In this document: positions 10,041 through 21,894 of the stretch, piece by piece
Position numbering within the stretch: the stretch's first letter is position 1
How the letters are laid out: every line of letters begins with the position of its first letter
Assembly: GCF_937616625.2 (NCBI RefSeq)
Contig: NC_065576.1
Coordinates: forward strand, 7,814,501 to 7,878,500
DNA from: Mercurialis annua
Taxonomy: Eukaryota > Streptophyta > Magnoliopsida > Malpighiales > Euphorbiaceae
Length of the DNA: 64,000 bases
Direction of reading: 5' to 3'
The notes under the pieces: model-generated
Databases searched by the model: none
What the model saw: only the letters and a program-made list of their open reading frames with translations
Told to the model about the DNA's origin: nothing
Program-made: the position numbers and the translations under genes

Positions 10041-13014
10041 TGTAATAACCCGAAAATTTAAGAGTTAAAATATAGCCACGTGTCTAATATTTTATTAGAC
10101 GGGAGTAGGTAAATTAAATTTAAAGATAAATTTAATTTACAAGTGTCCCTAAATTTTTAATATGGCTATAGGATTGCAAATTTAAATTTTTAGAATTTAA
10201 ATTTGATTAGTTATATAGTTAACGGAGAGAATATGGATTTATGAATTGGGTGCAGAATAATTCATAAGTCCCTAGCGAATATTTTTGATGCCAATATTCG
10301 CGGAATATTTTAAAAAGGTTATCGTGAAAATTTGATAAAATTTGGAAGCAGAAATTTTATCAAGCGCAGTCAATGCGGACTTAATAAATCAAAAAATGAT
10401 TTATTAAGAATAAAATATAAGTTGGATGGGAATAAAAATAATATTTTTATTCTTTCTATATTTTATTAGATTTTTGGTAAAAGTTTCACGAAATTTGGAA
10501 GTCGTTTCCGTTTAGGCTACGGACGACTAGTTTAGAAGTAGGTTTAAAGTGCATGATTGAGCTAGTACTAAAGCGCACTTTAACCTAATAGTATATATAT
10601 GTTGCTTGGGCTTTAAAATGAGTACAGATTACTCATTTCTTCATTTGCAAAGCAAATGAACACCTGCTTCCTCTCAACAGAGGACGTGAGCTAGGGTTTT
10701 GGGCGGTTCCGATTCCTTTCGTCCGTTTCTCGATTCTAACTCCATTTCTTCAACGATTACTCAAGTAATCGAGGTAGTATATCCGTATTAAACGTTTATA
10801 TCGATTTATTTCGAATATAAACTCGTTTATAAACGGTTACCGTATCGAATTATCGTTTTAAACGTCCGTATTGATTTTGAATTGTGTATACGTGATTGTG
10901 AACGTTATAATTGCGTTTTTGGACGTTTAAGCAGGACGGGAAGTCCCGGAATTTTAATTCTGGGGCTGTGCGGAAGTACAGCCCACTGTGCGTATGCACA
11001 GTGAGCTGTGCGAGCACAGTGTGCGAACGCACACTGTGCTGTGCGAACGCACACTAAGCTGTGCGAACGCACAGCTGCCCCAACGAGCGGTCTGGGGTTG
11101 AATTTTCTTCGGTTTTCGGAAGACTTTCCGGGGGCGATTCCGACGTGCTTTCGCCTAATAACCCGAGGTGTTTTCCAACCGAACCTAAAACATTTTTAAT
11201 AAATGTTTTTAATTAAAGTTAGTTATTTAAAAACGATAACTTGCGTTAGAAGAAAGTGAAAAGGTTTTATAACCTAAACTTATATACTTTTAAAATGATA
11301 TTTTAAAAGTAAAGTTAAACGTTTATAATGGACTTTAAAAGAGTTAAAGTCAACGTTTAAACGGTTTTGAAGATTTAGCAATCGGTTTTGCTAAATGCTT
11401 AGTATATGACCGAGAATTGTTTTGACAATTAGGTCTATACTATAAATGGTTTTCTTTAGGTATTGTGATACCTAAAATAACTTCTAGAGAGAAGTTAGAA
11501 CGTTTTCTCAAAATGAGAATTTATAATATGGTTTTAAAAGAAAACAGACCATAAGTGTTACGTGTTTATATGATTATATGTTTGACCTAGATCTGGGTTT
11601 AAGGACCTAGAAATTTTATAGGAAACATATATTGATGTGTTTTATCCTGTTTGCTTTGTGTGTTTAGTCCGACCAGCTAGCCAGCAGTCTGACCACAACC
11701 ACAGGATTAAGTTCCAGACCTAGCGGTGTTTGTGAGTTCATTTGTTTACTTTTGAATATTAGTATTCAATTGTTTTTAAATCATAAATCGCACTAAGTAT
11801 GAAACTTAGCCAAGGAAGATCCACTGAAACGAGCTATCTATTGGGCAACAATAGGACTGTGTGATCACCGGTGTTAATGAACTAGATGAGAGGTAAATAT
11901 TATAAGCATACATATTGAGATTAGGTTTTAAGCCAGATGCTTATAAAGCGGCTTAAACCTAATGGGTAGTCCTGAGGTGGCAGTGATTTAAGTTCCGGCC
12001 CAGCAACCCTATACAGAGTCAAGATGGCTGTGATACATATGTATACAGCTCATCCTGTATTAAACAAGAGTTGTGCATATGCATTATATATATGATAGCA
12101 CTATAACGTAATCAGGACTAGGGTTTCATTTGGATCGAGGACTGGTAATATTTTTATATACCGATATTTTGTATATATGCGATTTTGGTATTTAACTGTA
12201 AACCTATCTACTCACTCAGAAATATTTATATTTCTGACCCCGTTGTTGTTTATCATTTTCAGGTACCTAGCTACCGGGTCTGGTCGAGCTTCCATCCTTT
12301 TCCATCAGGGAAGCTTATTCTGTTGTTATGTAAATAACACTTTAAACTCTTAGATGCTGCAATAGTGTATATAGGTTTGATATGCCTGTAGCCACGTCAT
12401 GGTTCCTCTGTCTATATACTCTGATAGGAACCTGACTTTGTCTAGCTCTAATAAGTGGCTACTCAATAGGCATATGGTGTTTTATGGTGTCCCCTACGGG
12501 TGGCCAAGCTTCGTGTCTTTGGTCTGCAAAGACACTGTGTGTAGTTTTAGCTGGCCTTACGTTTGTGTGCCTGCTGTGCATGTTTTTAAATATGTTTGAT
12601 ACAACGCTTTGAAAAGGAAAGTGTTCGATATATTTTATTAAACATATTGTTCGGGTGCGCGGTTTGAAACAGGGCTGCCTGCGAGGCAAGGCACGTGAGC
12701 TAAGTCCCTGTACCACCGCACCGGTTTTCAGAAATGCGCGTGGGTCAGAATAACTAGGGTTATTCAACCAGCATTTCTGAAAGCGCGATATCGCCTATAT
12801 GAATATTTTCAGAATGTGTTTTCCACGTTAAACGGAAAAATGTTTTAACGGTGTTTTCTGAAAACGGGTCGTACGCGATGTACGATATATATTTATATTT
12901 AAGAGGCGAAAAATTTATAGAGGTTTTAGGCTTGCTACGGGTTTCGGAACAACCATTCCCATTCCCTAGCGCCGGTCTCGGCTCGAGTTTCGAGGCGGAA
13001 ATCGGGTCGTGACA
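10041..13014 (+). repeat. 3' LTR of the TR-GAG element (2974 bp)
   Basis: Starts TGTAATAACCCG, ends GTGACA, followed by the duplicated target catca. Near-identical partner of 2672-5678; 33 bp shorter because one palindromic unit is missing. Confidence 0.93.
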
Positions 13015-13475
13015 CATCATTATTCTTTGTTTTCTCTTCTAAAATCTTTTTTCCCCCAAGACATGCTTAATGTCTTGATTAACTCTACAATTCTTCTTAG
13101 AATGCCCCATTCTACAACATTTCTCGCAAAAGAGAGGCCTCCATTCATACACAATTTTCTTACTAAACACATTTCCACACTCATCCTACAAATCCACAGA
13201 TTCTGGAAAAACTCCAGAGACTTGCATTTCCACTAATACTTTAGCAAAGTTCAGCTTCATTTTACTAATAGTACATTGATCACTATAAAGAGGGTTCCCA
13301 CACACAGAACCAATCTTACTAAGTATTTTAGGCGACCAAAATTCCCAAGGAAGTCCATGTAACTGAATTCCAGGCATCGAACTGATAGCATTAGAATCCA
13401 TTGACATTCTTTGATGCCACTTCTTTAGCATCAGAGGAAACAATTGATAATATAATATCCTTTTAAGATTCAGTT
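13015..13475 (-). pseudogene. LINE ORF1 remnant, DUF4283/zinc-knuckle type
   Basis: On the minus strand about 85-130 codons read as the middle and end of the ORF1-like protein common in plant LINEs. There is a hydrophobic block ending IQLHGLPWEFWSPKIL, then the CTISKMKLNFAKVLVEM stretch, then WRPLFCEKCCRMGHSKKNC, a CX2CX4HX4C-type knuckle. One stop-type disruption near 13190 separates the pieces. It is the upstream half of the LINE whose continuation is at 2221-2671. The target duplication catca lies at the break. The product would bind nucleic acid for the LINE. It is dead here. Confidence 0.78.
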
Positions 13476-14295
13476 TTAGTTCAATGCCCCATAGAAATGC
13501 TCAAAACAGTTAAAAGTGAAAGTTTGAAATTTGATTAATTAAAATTGATAAATTTTAAAATTAGAAATCGGAAAAAAAGTAAAAGTTTAATTTTAATTAT
13601 TAGTTATATTACACTGGGTACCCGACTCTCTTTCAAAAAAAATGCTTATGATTTTCTATAATAATAAATATTTTATTAATAAAAAAATAAAAACCCGATT
13701 TGATCAAATTTACATTAAATTGCATTCGATAAGTAAAAAACAAACATCGATCAAATAATAAATATATAAATTTAGATTCTTTAAATGTGTTTACACAACT
13801 CTTTAAATGTACATCTCGATAATTAATTTGTTTCATATTATAGTTATTTTAAATCATACTACTTAATTTTAAACGAATCTGGTTGATAAGTTATTAAAAC
13901 TAAGATTCTTATTAATAACAGTTTATATTTATCCTCCATCTACATATATGAAGTAAAAATACAATTTATAGAGGATAAGAATGAAGTTTCCAACAAATTC
14001 ATAAATAAAACTAAAATAGATTTTCAATTTATTTTTATTGAATTAAAATAAATTTTATATTACACTAACGAAAGAAACGGACCATCATTTTTTTTCCAAG
14101 ATAGATTCATAGATGAGATTAAAATACAAGATGAAAGTTATACACAACCAACCATATAAACTTTCAAAACTCTAATCTACCAACAAAATACATATGGAGC
14201 TATAAAAAAAACAAGCAAAAGATTAATCGAAAAGGAGTAAATTAAGCCGAATTCCGCAAAACTTAAACACGGCGCTTTGTCCGAGACGCGGGGTC
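13476..14295. other. AT-rich intergenic sequence
   Basis: Stops in all frames; I see no gene, RNA gene or clear repeat. Its left end may still be decayed LINE sequence. Confidence 0.5.
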
Positions 14296-14385
14296 TTAAT
14301 TCATCAAACCCATTCGATTATACCGTGAAACCGCTTGCTCCTTAGCCTCCATCCGCATCTTCAATATGAATCCAACAAGATAGAT
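14296..14385 (-). other. Possible orphan terminal exon (29 codons)
   Basis: On the minus strand a pyrimidine-rich GTTATTTTTAG acceptor precedes an open frame that ends at TAA 14298-14296. It encodes a hydrophobic start (IYLVGFIL) then a charged tail (MRMEAKEQAVSRYNRMGLMN). GC content rises locally over the exon and its 3' flank. I could not find upstream coding exons between 14386 and 15250, and I do not recognise the family. It may be a real last exon of a small membrane protein, a gene fragment, or chance. Confidence 0.28.
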
Positions 14386-15253
14386 CTAAAAATAACATTA
14401 GAAAGCACCAACACATAATTTAAATCAAAGACAAACAAGAAAAAGACTTCTAATTAAGACCTCAATTTTAGAATTTGAAAAAAAAACACTAGATAAAATT
14501 AAAAAGTTGTTTTCAACCCCAAAAAAAACACTTTCTCTAAGAAAATAGTTTTTTCAAAAGACCAAAATCAATGATTTTATTTTTTCTTCTTTTTAAGTTG
14601 AAGATTTTAAACCGTTTAAGGAACCCAACAACCTTAATCTGGTTAAAGATCATTCCAACCATTTAAGAGGAAAGAAACTCATAACTCTAGATATTTGAAG
14701 AAAGCACAAGTAAAAAACTAGAAGGTGATTTTCCATCCCCTAAAAAACCACTTTCTTTAAAGAATTGTTCCTTCAAATCAATAGATTATGAAAGATCTAC
14801 AAATAAGAACGCTTGTTGTAAAAATAAACTAACTAAATTATATTAAGAAGTGAAGGTAAAAAAAAAGAAAAAGGAGTGGAGGAGGTGGTTTTCCGGCCAA
14901 GCAAAACCACCTCCTCAAAACAATGATTTTTAGTTTTGTGTTTTTAGAGAAAAAGGAAAAAAAAAGGCATTTTTTATTTCAAATTTAATTCAATAATATT
15001 TTAAATTTACACAATTATTCACGTTCGTGACACAAAGCCAATAAAAAATAAAGCTAAATGGATGTGTTCATATCTGAGATTTTGTTTAACATTAGACTAT
15101 TATAAGTTGTTGAGTGCATTATAATGCCCTTCTTTTTTTATATATATAACAAGAGAAAAAGATTAGAATCTGTTATTTTCATATAGAAATAATAGTTTTT
15201 TTTACCACTATAATAAGATATGAGATTGTTGAGATGTATATTTTGTAAAGAAA

Positions 15254-15255
<2 letters not shown>
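14386..15255. other. AT-rich stretch with three degenerate repeat copies
   Basis: A motif of the form GATTTTCCANCCCNNAAAAAACCACTTTCT recurs near 14505, 14728 and (weaker) 14888. On the minus strand these give pyrimidine-rich stretches resembling a 5' UTR or intron ahead of the possible exon at 14296-14385. No coding region is supported. Confidence 0.4.

Positions 15256-15316
<61 letters not shown>
15256..15316. repeat. (AT)n microsatellite
   Basis: An uninterrupted alternating AT run of about 61 bases. Confidence 0.98.
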
Positions 15317-15320
<4 letters not shown>

Positions 15321-15359
15321 AATATTATTTTCATTAAAAAGTTGCTTATGCGAGATTTA

Positions 15360-16233
15360 GGGAGTGTTTGATAATCCAACTTTTATTACTTAAATTAATG
15401 TATTAAACATTTAATTATTTTAAGTTGGTTTGATAACTCAAAAAGGCTCAACTTAACTTATTCAGTTAAGCCAAAAACCACTTAAAATAATAAGTCAAAA
15501 ATTTTCATTTATTTATTTTACTGAAAACATTAAGTTATTAAATATTAGTTTTATCATTGAATAAATTTTATATCCAGTTATTACTCACGAATAAAAATAT
15601 TTTATCTCACATATTTTATTTTATTTATTTTTTTAATATCACAATGAGTGTATTATACTTAGGTCAGCACTTGAAATTATAAAGTACTATATTTTTCATT
15701 ATAAATATTTTATTTTCTATCTTTACTTTTTTTTATAGTCTATATGTCATTTATTTAATATTTCCGTTTTTTAATATTCTATGGACTTTTATTTGCAACA
15801 CATAACATTAATTATCATATTTCAACAGTTTTTCAAAATATTAAAAACTAATATTTTATTTTAAGGGCTAATTTTCAAATTAAAGTGGAGCATCATTATA
15901 ATATTTAAGGACTAATTATCAACATATGCAACTAAAATTTATGATTTTTATTTATGACATATGAAATATTCCTGATATTTTTTATATATTATTTATTTAT
16001 ATTTTAAATAATATATAATTTGTATTTAGTAATTTATTTTTAAAATAGTTAATTTCTAAAGATTTAATATATAAATATAATAATTTCAATAATATTCAGT
16101 AATTGCAGACTTGCAGTTATCAAACAGACTTATTTAATTCAGCACTTAAAAAGATCAGCAATTATTATTTTCAGCACTTAAAATTCAGCACTTAATTTTC
16201 AGCACTTAATTTTCAGTTTTATCAAAGGCCACC
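15360..16233. mobile_element. Probable non-autonomous hAT-like element
   Basis: Imperfect terminal inverted repeats GGGAGTGTTTGATAA and, on the other strand, GGTGGCCTTTGATAA, with subterminal copies of AATTCAGCACTTAA near the right end. The body is AT-rich without a gene. I could not confirm an 8-bp target duplication. Confidence 0.5.
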
Positions 16234-16974
16234 TTACTCGAAAATACGAGGATATCAACAAGTATAATATATTTGATTTTTTAAAAGTTTAATGAAACAA
16301 TGAGTCACATGGATATTAATTTTTTTATTTAAGATACATCAATATTAATTATTGTACATATACTTTTTGTTTATTTATTTATTTAATTTAGCTATATAAT
16401 ATATGATTACGTCAAATATCAATACTCTCCACAATTGTTTTTACTTTAATATTTTTCATATTAATAAATATTTTAATTATGAATATTAAAATAAAAAATA
16501 AACCCCCGTTGATCAATAAAATAATCGACAGTGGCCAAATTAATTTTGATAAGAAAATAAAAATAAAAAGAGAAAAAGAGAAAGAAAGAAGCAAGTGTAA
16601 TTTTTATTTTTATTGCATTTTATAAAATTCTTAAGAAGTGAAGGGTTGATTAAAAATTAAGAAGAGAATGAAATTCACCCATCTTTTTTTTCTTAGAAAC
16701 GACTTCTTATTTTTGAGAAAATCAATTTAAATTTTAGTCACACATATATAATAAACAAAAAATATCAATAATTATAAAAATATAAAAATAAAATTCATTT
16801 ATTTATTAAAAATAAATTTTGTTTTATTAATAAAATATGCGTATCTTTATTCTGTTAAAACAATTGTTTTTAAATTTATTATATAATTATTTAGTTATAT
16901 TTTACTTTAAATAGGTTATTTAATAGTATATATTGACAATAAAATTATAAATTAATTTGTCTATTTTCATATTA
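16234..16974. other. AT-rich intergenic sequence
   Basis: No gene-like frame; the 60-codon minus frame at 16412-16594 is low-complexity and not convincing. Confidence 0.5.
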
Positions 16975-17240
16975 TTTTATGGTCTAATGGCGAAAAAAAA
17001 TCAAAATTTTATAATTTGTTGCAATTTAAATCAAACTTTAAAATTTTTATAATATTAAATAAATTTTATTTTTTATTGCAACAATAGTTGAATTGATGGT
17101 CAAACTTACAAAAAAAGAATACAAATTTGGCTATTTTTGTAATAAAAAAAATACAATATTTGACTATTATTATAAAAAATAAAAAATTTGATTTAAATTA
17201 CAATAAGTTTTAAATGTTCGAATTGTTTTTACCATAAAAC
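16975..17240. mobile_element. Fold-back MITE
   Basis: Inverted arms of about 60 bases: TTTTATGGT...TTGCAATTTAAATCAAA on the left, and its complement (TTTGATTTAAATTACAATAA...ACCATAAAAC) on the right. No coding capacity. Confidence 0.65.
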
Positions 17241-17868
17241 TTATTTTATTGAATCAAACAACGCATGAAAAACATTCATTCTATATTCATTCGCAACTTT
17301 AAACTTGGAGTAAAATAGTTTTATTACTTGATTAGCATGTGAGAGGACTACACATAGAGTTTGATTAGGCATTATAAATAATGATAGTGTGTTAAAACTT
17401 AATTAACATGTCGTATTAAATATACATAAGTACACATTTTCACTTCGTAATTTGCGTCTTAATTTGCGATGAATCATGTGACTTTTGTTGTATGCTAACT
17501 AAAGATAAATTATTTTTTTGATGATGATAAGATCATAAATAGTTACTATGTCACGTTTGCTCATTAATGGCAGAAGACAGAGCAGAAAAATATGTTACTT
17601 AAATCAATGCCAAACTGGTATTGACCAGTTTATGGCATTGGCAACCATGAATCCAACCACAGAGCTGGTGGATTAGGGAGAGCATGGCCCTCCCTAATAT
17701 CTAGATATAGGTATTTATAGTTTTTTAAGATTTGTATATTTTTTATTCTCTTAAATTTTGAATGAATATTTTTTGTCCTTAAATTAAAAAAATTTGATAT
17801 GTTTCAACACTAAAATGAGTGAACATTCTACGCAACGGTTGTCACATCATTTTTATAAAAAATAATCA
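17241..17868. other. Intergenic sequence
   Basis: AT-rich. A slightly GC-richer patch near 17600-17700 has no open frame that I recognise. Confidence 0.45.
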
Positions 17869-18224
17869 ACAAACAAAGGGTCAACGTGTCTCCTGAACTT
17901 ATAACACAGCGTCATTTAGTCCAATTTTAACTTGTTTGAGCAACTAATCCAAAATCTTTTTATTTTTGGATCAAATTGTCCTATAATTGTATTTTTAAAA
18001 CGCGTAAAATACAAATTGAAGGTGAGGGATGCGAAAAAGAAATTAGAAAGTTCATTAATTGTTGCAATAAAATTATCATAAACTTATTTTTTATAATAAA
18101 AATATAAATTATGGCGTAATTTGATCAAAAAATAAAGAGTTTTGGGGTTAGTTGCTCGAACAAATTTAAATTAAGTTAAATGATCTCGTTTAACAAGTTC
18201 AGGAGTCGCGTTGACCGTTTGTTC
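17869..18224. mobile_element. Fold-back MITE with ~120-bp arms
   Basis: The left arm (GGGTCAACGTGTCTCCTGAAC onward) and the right arm on the opposite strand (CGGTCAACGCGACTCCTGAAC onward) pair over about 120 bases with scattered mismatches. No gene inside. Confidence 0.75.
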
Positions 18225-18414
18225 AAAAATCAATAAGTGTTTGCAATGTTGAGATATTCAATTATTGTATTCTAACATTACAAACGTCTAATTGGTTTGT
18301 TACACAAATAGTGCCTCACAAGCTTATCGTTGAAAAATTATTTCACTATAATTAATTTTTATATTTTAATCTTTTCTTAGAGGAATCTTTTAATCATTTC
18401 AATACATGTCATAA

Positions 18415-18745
18415 TTCATAATTTGATACTTTTTGTTTGAAAATGAAATGATTTAATATCTCATTTTCCATTCCGTTAACAATTAAGGGTTTTTGTTAGT
18501 TCGATTATTCATTTTTAAACAATTTAATGCCTAATTTTCACTTATGTTAACCATTTGATACCTCACTTTTAATTATGTTAACAATTTGGTACCTTATTTT
18601 CAAACGATTTGATACCTCATTTTTAATTCCGTTAACAGTTTGATATTCAAATTTGACAGAAGGTTGTAATTATATGCAAAATTAAAAATGAGATATCAAA
18701 TCGTTTAATTTTTAAATAAAGGATATCAAACTGTAAATGTAGGAC
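18415..18745. repeat. Degenerate tandem and inverted repeat
   Basis: A unit of about 38-45 bases containing GTTAACAATTTGATACCTCA recurs about four times (18467-18660), and an inverted copy (TGAGATATCAAATCGTTT) lies at 18690-18710. Probably a decayed MITE. Confidence 0.6.
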
Positions 18746-18979
18746 TCCATATTAATTTGCTCATATATGCTTATATTAGCTTCACTTTTAAAATATTATG
18801 ACCAATCATTGAATAAACCAATGAATTTAAATTAATCGATCCACCCATAGCATATCATATAATATATTGCCTCAAATTATGTATTGAATATGTTGTGAGA
18901 TCTTTAAATCTCTCATCTTACCAACTAGCATCTAGTATATATTTTTAAATTGAAGAACGTATATTAGTAGTTTTTTTTT

Positions 18980-19193
18980 GAGATATTCTTAGATATATTG
19001 ATCAGTATACCACATCATCTTTAGAATATTATGACACGTCATTAAAATAATGGCACTATCATAATTTTATTTATTATTTATTTCCACTTTTAAATAATAA
19101 TATTACGATAGTGCCATTATTTTAATGACGTGTCATAATGTGATGGGTTTAGTCTATGCATGACGTGGTGAACTGAGTCTACCTAAAAATTTC
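18980..19193. mobile_element. Mutator-like MITE, family with 60564-60786
   Basis: Terminal GAGATATTCTTAGATA on the left and, inverted, GAAATTTTTAGGTAGACTCAG on the right. The centre (GACACGTCATTAAAATAATG and its complement) matches the copy at 60564-60786 along its whole length. Confidence 0.8.
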
Positions 19194-20634
19194 TTTTTTT
19201 TTCAATCATAAAAAAAATGTAATGTAAAATTAATGATTTTATGAATTGATTATATATAAAAATATTTTTTATGTTGAAATTATTTATGGTGGGTTGTTTA
19301 AAATAGATAGATCTATGTATACTACTTGATTATTTGATTACATAAAATACTCATACTTCAATAGAATATTTTATGTAAGTATAATTACCTTTTTCAATTT
19401 TGATAATACATAGAATGTCTCAAGAACATATTCTTTATTGTTACTATTGATTTAATGCAATGACAGAGAAAAATAACTATATGTTTGTCGTATTTGAAAC
19501 TTAATTGAATTGCTTTTGAAATACAATGTTGTTTGTAATTTCGTTATGAACTTTTGGGGATGAATATTAGTTTTTGGAGATGAATATTAGTTTATTTTAT
19601 TTGAAACGACACATATATATTTACATTGATTAGATGAAATTGTTTGTGAGATGGTCATATTATTTATCAGTTTCCATTAAATTAGTAGTTTTTTTGATAA
19701 TAATTTCATTATAAAATTTGTCATCATATTTTATATAATTGATAGAAAATAAAATTACTGTGAGCTCGACCAAGATGAGAAGATAGCCCCATATGTTTAG
19801 CGTATGCATGCGGTTTTAAGTTTTACTAAATAATTTAAATGGTTAATTGTTAATTAAATATATTAGATGAATAAATTGCAAATTATCGTGAGAAGCTCAT
19901 AAAGCGATATTAATAAATCTAATGAACAAGCATACATGTAGGAATTTAAAGTAATTAAATTAAAATTATAATTATGTAACATTGACCAGTCAAGTGTAAG
20001 TATATTTTTCAAAAATTGAAGTATAATATAATAAATTGTCTTATATTGTAAGTAAGAGCCGTCACTTAACAAGTCATTTATCGCTAAACTAAACAGTTGT
20101 ACATGTCAATATTGTTACAAACCTAGCTAAATCTTTTGAATACAGAAATACATAGTTTATGTCCACCAACTTTATACAACTTCTGCGATTATAAAACTAT
20201 TGGTGAATATCGGACCGTGGGTCTGAACACGAACTTCTATGTCTCAAATTCTAGAGTGATGATGCTATATAAATTATTATCCAATTCTTTTAATTCACTT
20301 TTTTTATACCGCTTGGCGTGACAATTAAATAATTGATTGATTAAACTCTGTTTTTCAAGATATCCATTTTTGGATGAAAATTGGACGAATGAAATCTTAC
20401 TACGTAATGTGGGTTAAAAGAGTTGGGTTAAAAAGGTAAGTTATGAAGTATTTTCCCAAATCCTATTACATATAACAGAGTAAAAACGCTTTTGAAAGAC
20501 TGAGTAAAAAATTGAATCTCTAAAAATCCGCCTTGCTACCCGAACCATCTAAGATTCGCCATGTGCACTCTCTTAATCATTAATATATTTCAGATAAGAT
20601 TTATCCGAAGGATTTTTTTATCTTATTACGGCTC
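19194..20634. other. AT-rich intergenic sequence
   Basis: No supportable gene. Frames of 60-69 codons at 19863-20072 and 20136-20321 have no recognisable motif. Confidence 0.5.
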
Positions 20635-20639
20635 ATACG

Positions 20640-21240
20640 TGTTGTAATATTAATACCGATGTTGAATCTTTGGTACCAATTGTCGTGACCGGTTCTTGAC
20701 CGGATTGGTATGCGCAGCAGAATCGAAATCATTCGGTAGATATTTAATTATGGATTTGATCAACAAATAAAAATATAGCAAAATAAATAAATAACACAAG
20801 AGATTTACGTGGATCTGCATTAAAGCGTACATCCACGGGCGAAAAATCGAGCCATCTACAAAATTGGTGGAAAATCACCTAATAGAAAATATTTTTAGTA
20901 AATATGCCCTCAGAAGAAAAACCCACAAAATGTTTAACTCTGTACAAGAAGTAACCCGAAAAGGATAGAACTAGCTTTTATTTCTCACACCACACACACC
21001 CCCTTTTTCCCCTTATTCACATCAATGTCTACATTGTGTGTTCGGTTCTTGGTGTGTTCTAAAAGGTGAATAAGGTAGACTATATAGTGAGTAAATAATC
21101 TATATTGCATTAGGAATATTAATCCTAATTGGATTATATCTTCCTAATTGTCCAATGACAACAAAATTATCCTTCACCCGGATACTCCACAATAGAGTTC
21201 TAATACAAATAGGAATTAAAATTCTAGACATATTCCAAAA
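20640..21240 (-). repeat. 3' LTR of the older Copia-like element
   Basis: Matches 33941-34575 with substitutions and small indels; on the minus strand ends ATTACAACA. The purine tract AAGGTGGAGAT (minus, 21251-21241) adjoins it. Confidence 0.8.
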
Positions 21241-21894
21241 ATCTCCACCTTGACTTGAATTCTCCAATAAATTGTGGTTACTGTTGTGCTCCACCTTCTA
21301 CAATTTAATTTCAAACTGAACTTATTACAAAAGAGGTCTTTGAGGAGGACCATACAAGTTTCAAGAACGTCTTGAACTTGCTGAAACCTAAATGACTTGA
21401 AGATTTACTATCTTCGGGTGTATCAATCAAAATTTCACGAAGTTTCGAATTTTGTTGATCTTAAAACTAACACCAGAAACAAACGTCATTAGTAGCCTAT
21501 AATGATTAAATCAAAAAAACAAATGTTGAGGTCGTAGCATATCCCTTAATCTTCATAAGTCGACCAACCTAATGGGCATACATCACAAGTGCAACATCCA
21601 ATCTCATTTTATCACCAAACAACCCATAAAACTCGTAGTTTTATATATTGCGATACCAGACATGTGCATATAGAAATCATGTTCAACAAATATTAGTGTT
21701 CTAACTGTCTCATTATGCATTTTGCCCTTAACTGAAACAATATCCCAAAATTCTACATGTATTGACCGTTACTCATAACTACAATCCACTATCAACTCAG
21801 TTATAGTCGGTGTTGGACCATTGTCCTCTCAAACGCTTTTGTTTTGACTTTGACAATCAGCTATGAGTCATCTAATCTTGTTTATTAGTGTATA
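21241..21894 (-). other. 3' interior of the Copia-like element
   Basis: Holds the purine tract next to the LTR and about 640 bases without open frames. It ends at the duplicated target gtata (21890-21894) of the nested insertion. Confidence 0.6.

Larger units (their letters stand above)
2672..13014 (+). mobile_element. Young non-autonomous LTR retrotransposon carrying only gag (TR-GAG type), 10.3 kb
   Basis: Two long direct repeats (2672-5678 and 10041-13014) flank about 4.4 kb. The element is bounded by a perfect 5-bp target duplication catca (2667-2671 and 13015-13019), has a primer site after the left LTR and a purine tract before the right LTR. The only plausible gene is a gag-like ORF (6226-7062). 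No protease, reverse transcriptase, RNase H or integrase is visible in the remaining 3 kb. The LTRs differ by four substitutions that I can see and one 33-bp copy-number change, so insertion is recent. LTR ends and the FEDEF relic next to the purine tract point to derivation from a Ty3/Gypsy chromovirus-like parent (inference). It interrupts a LINE. Confidence 0.92.
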
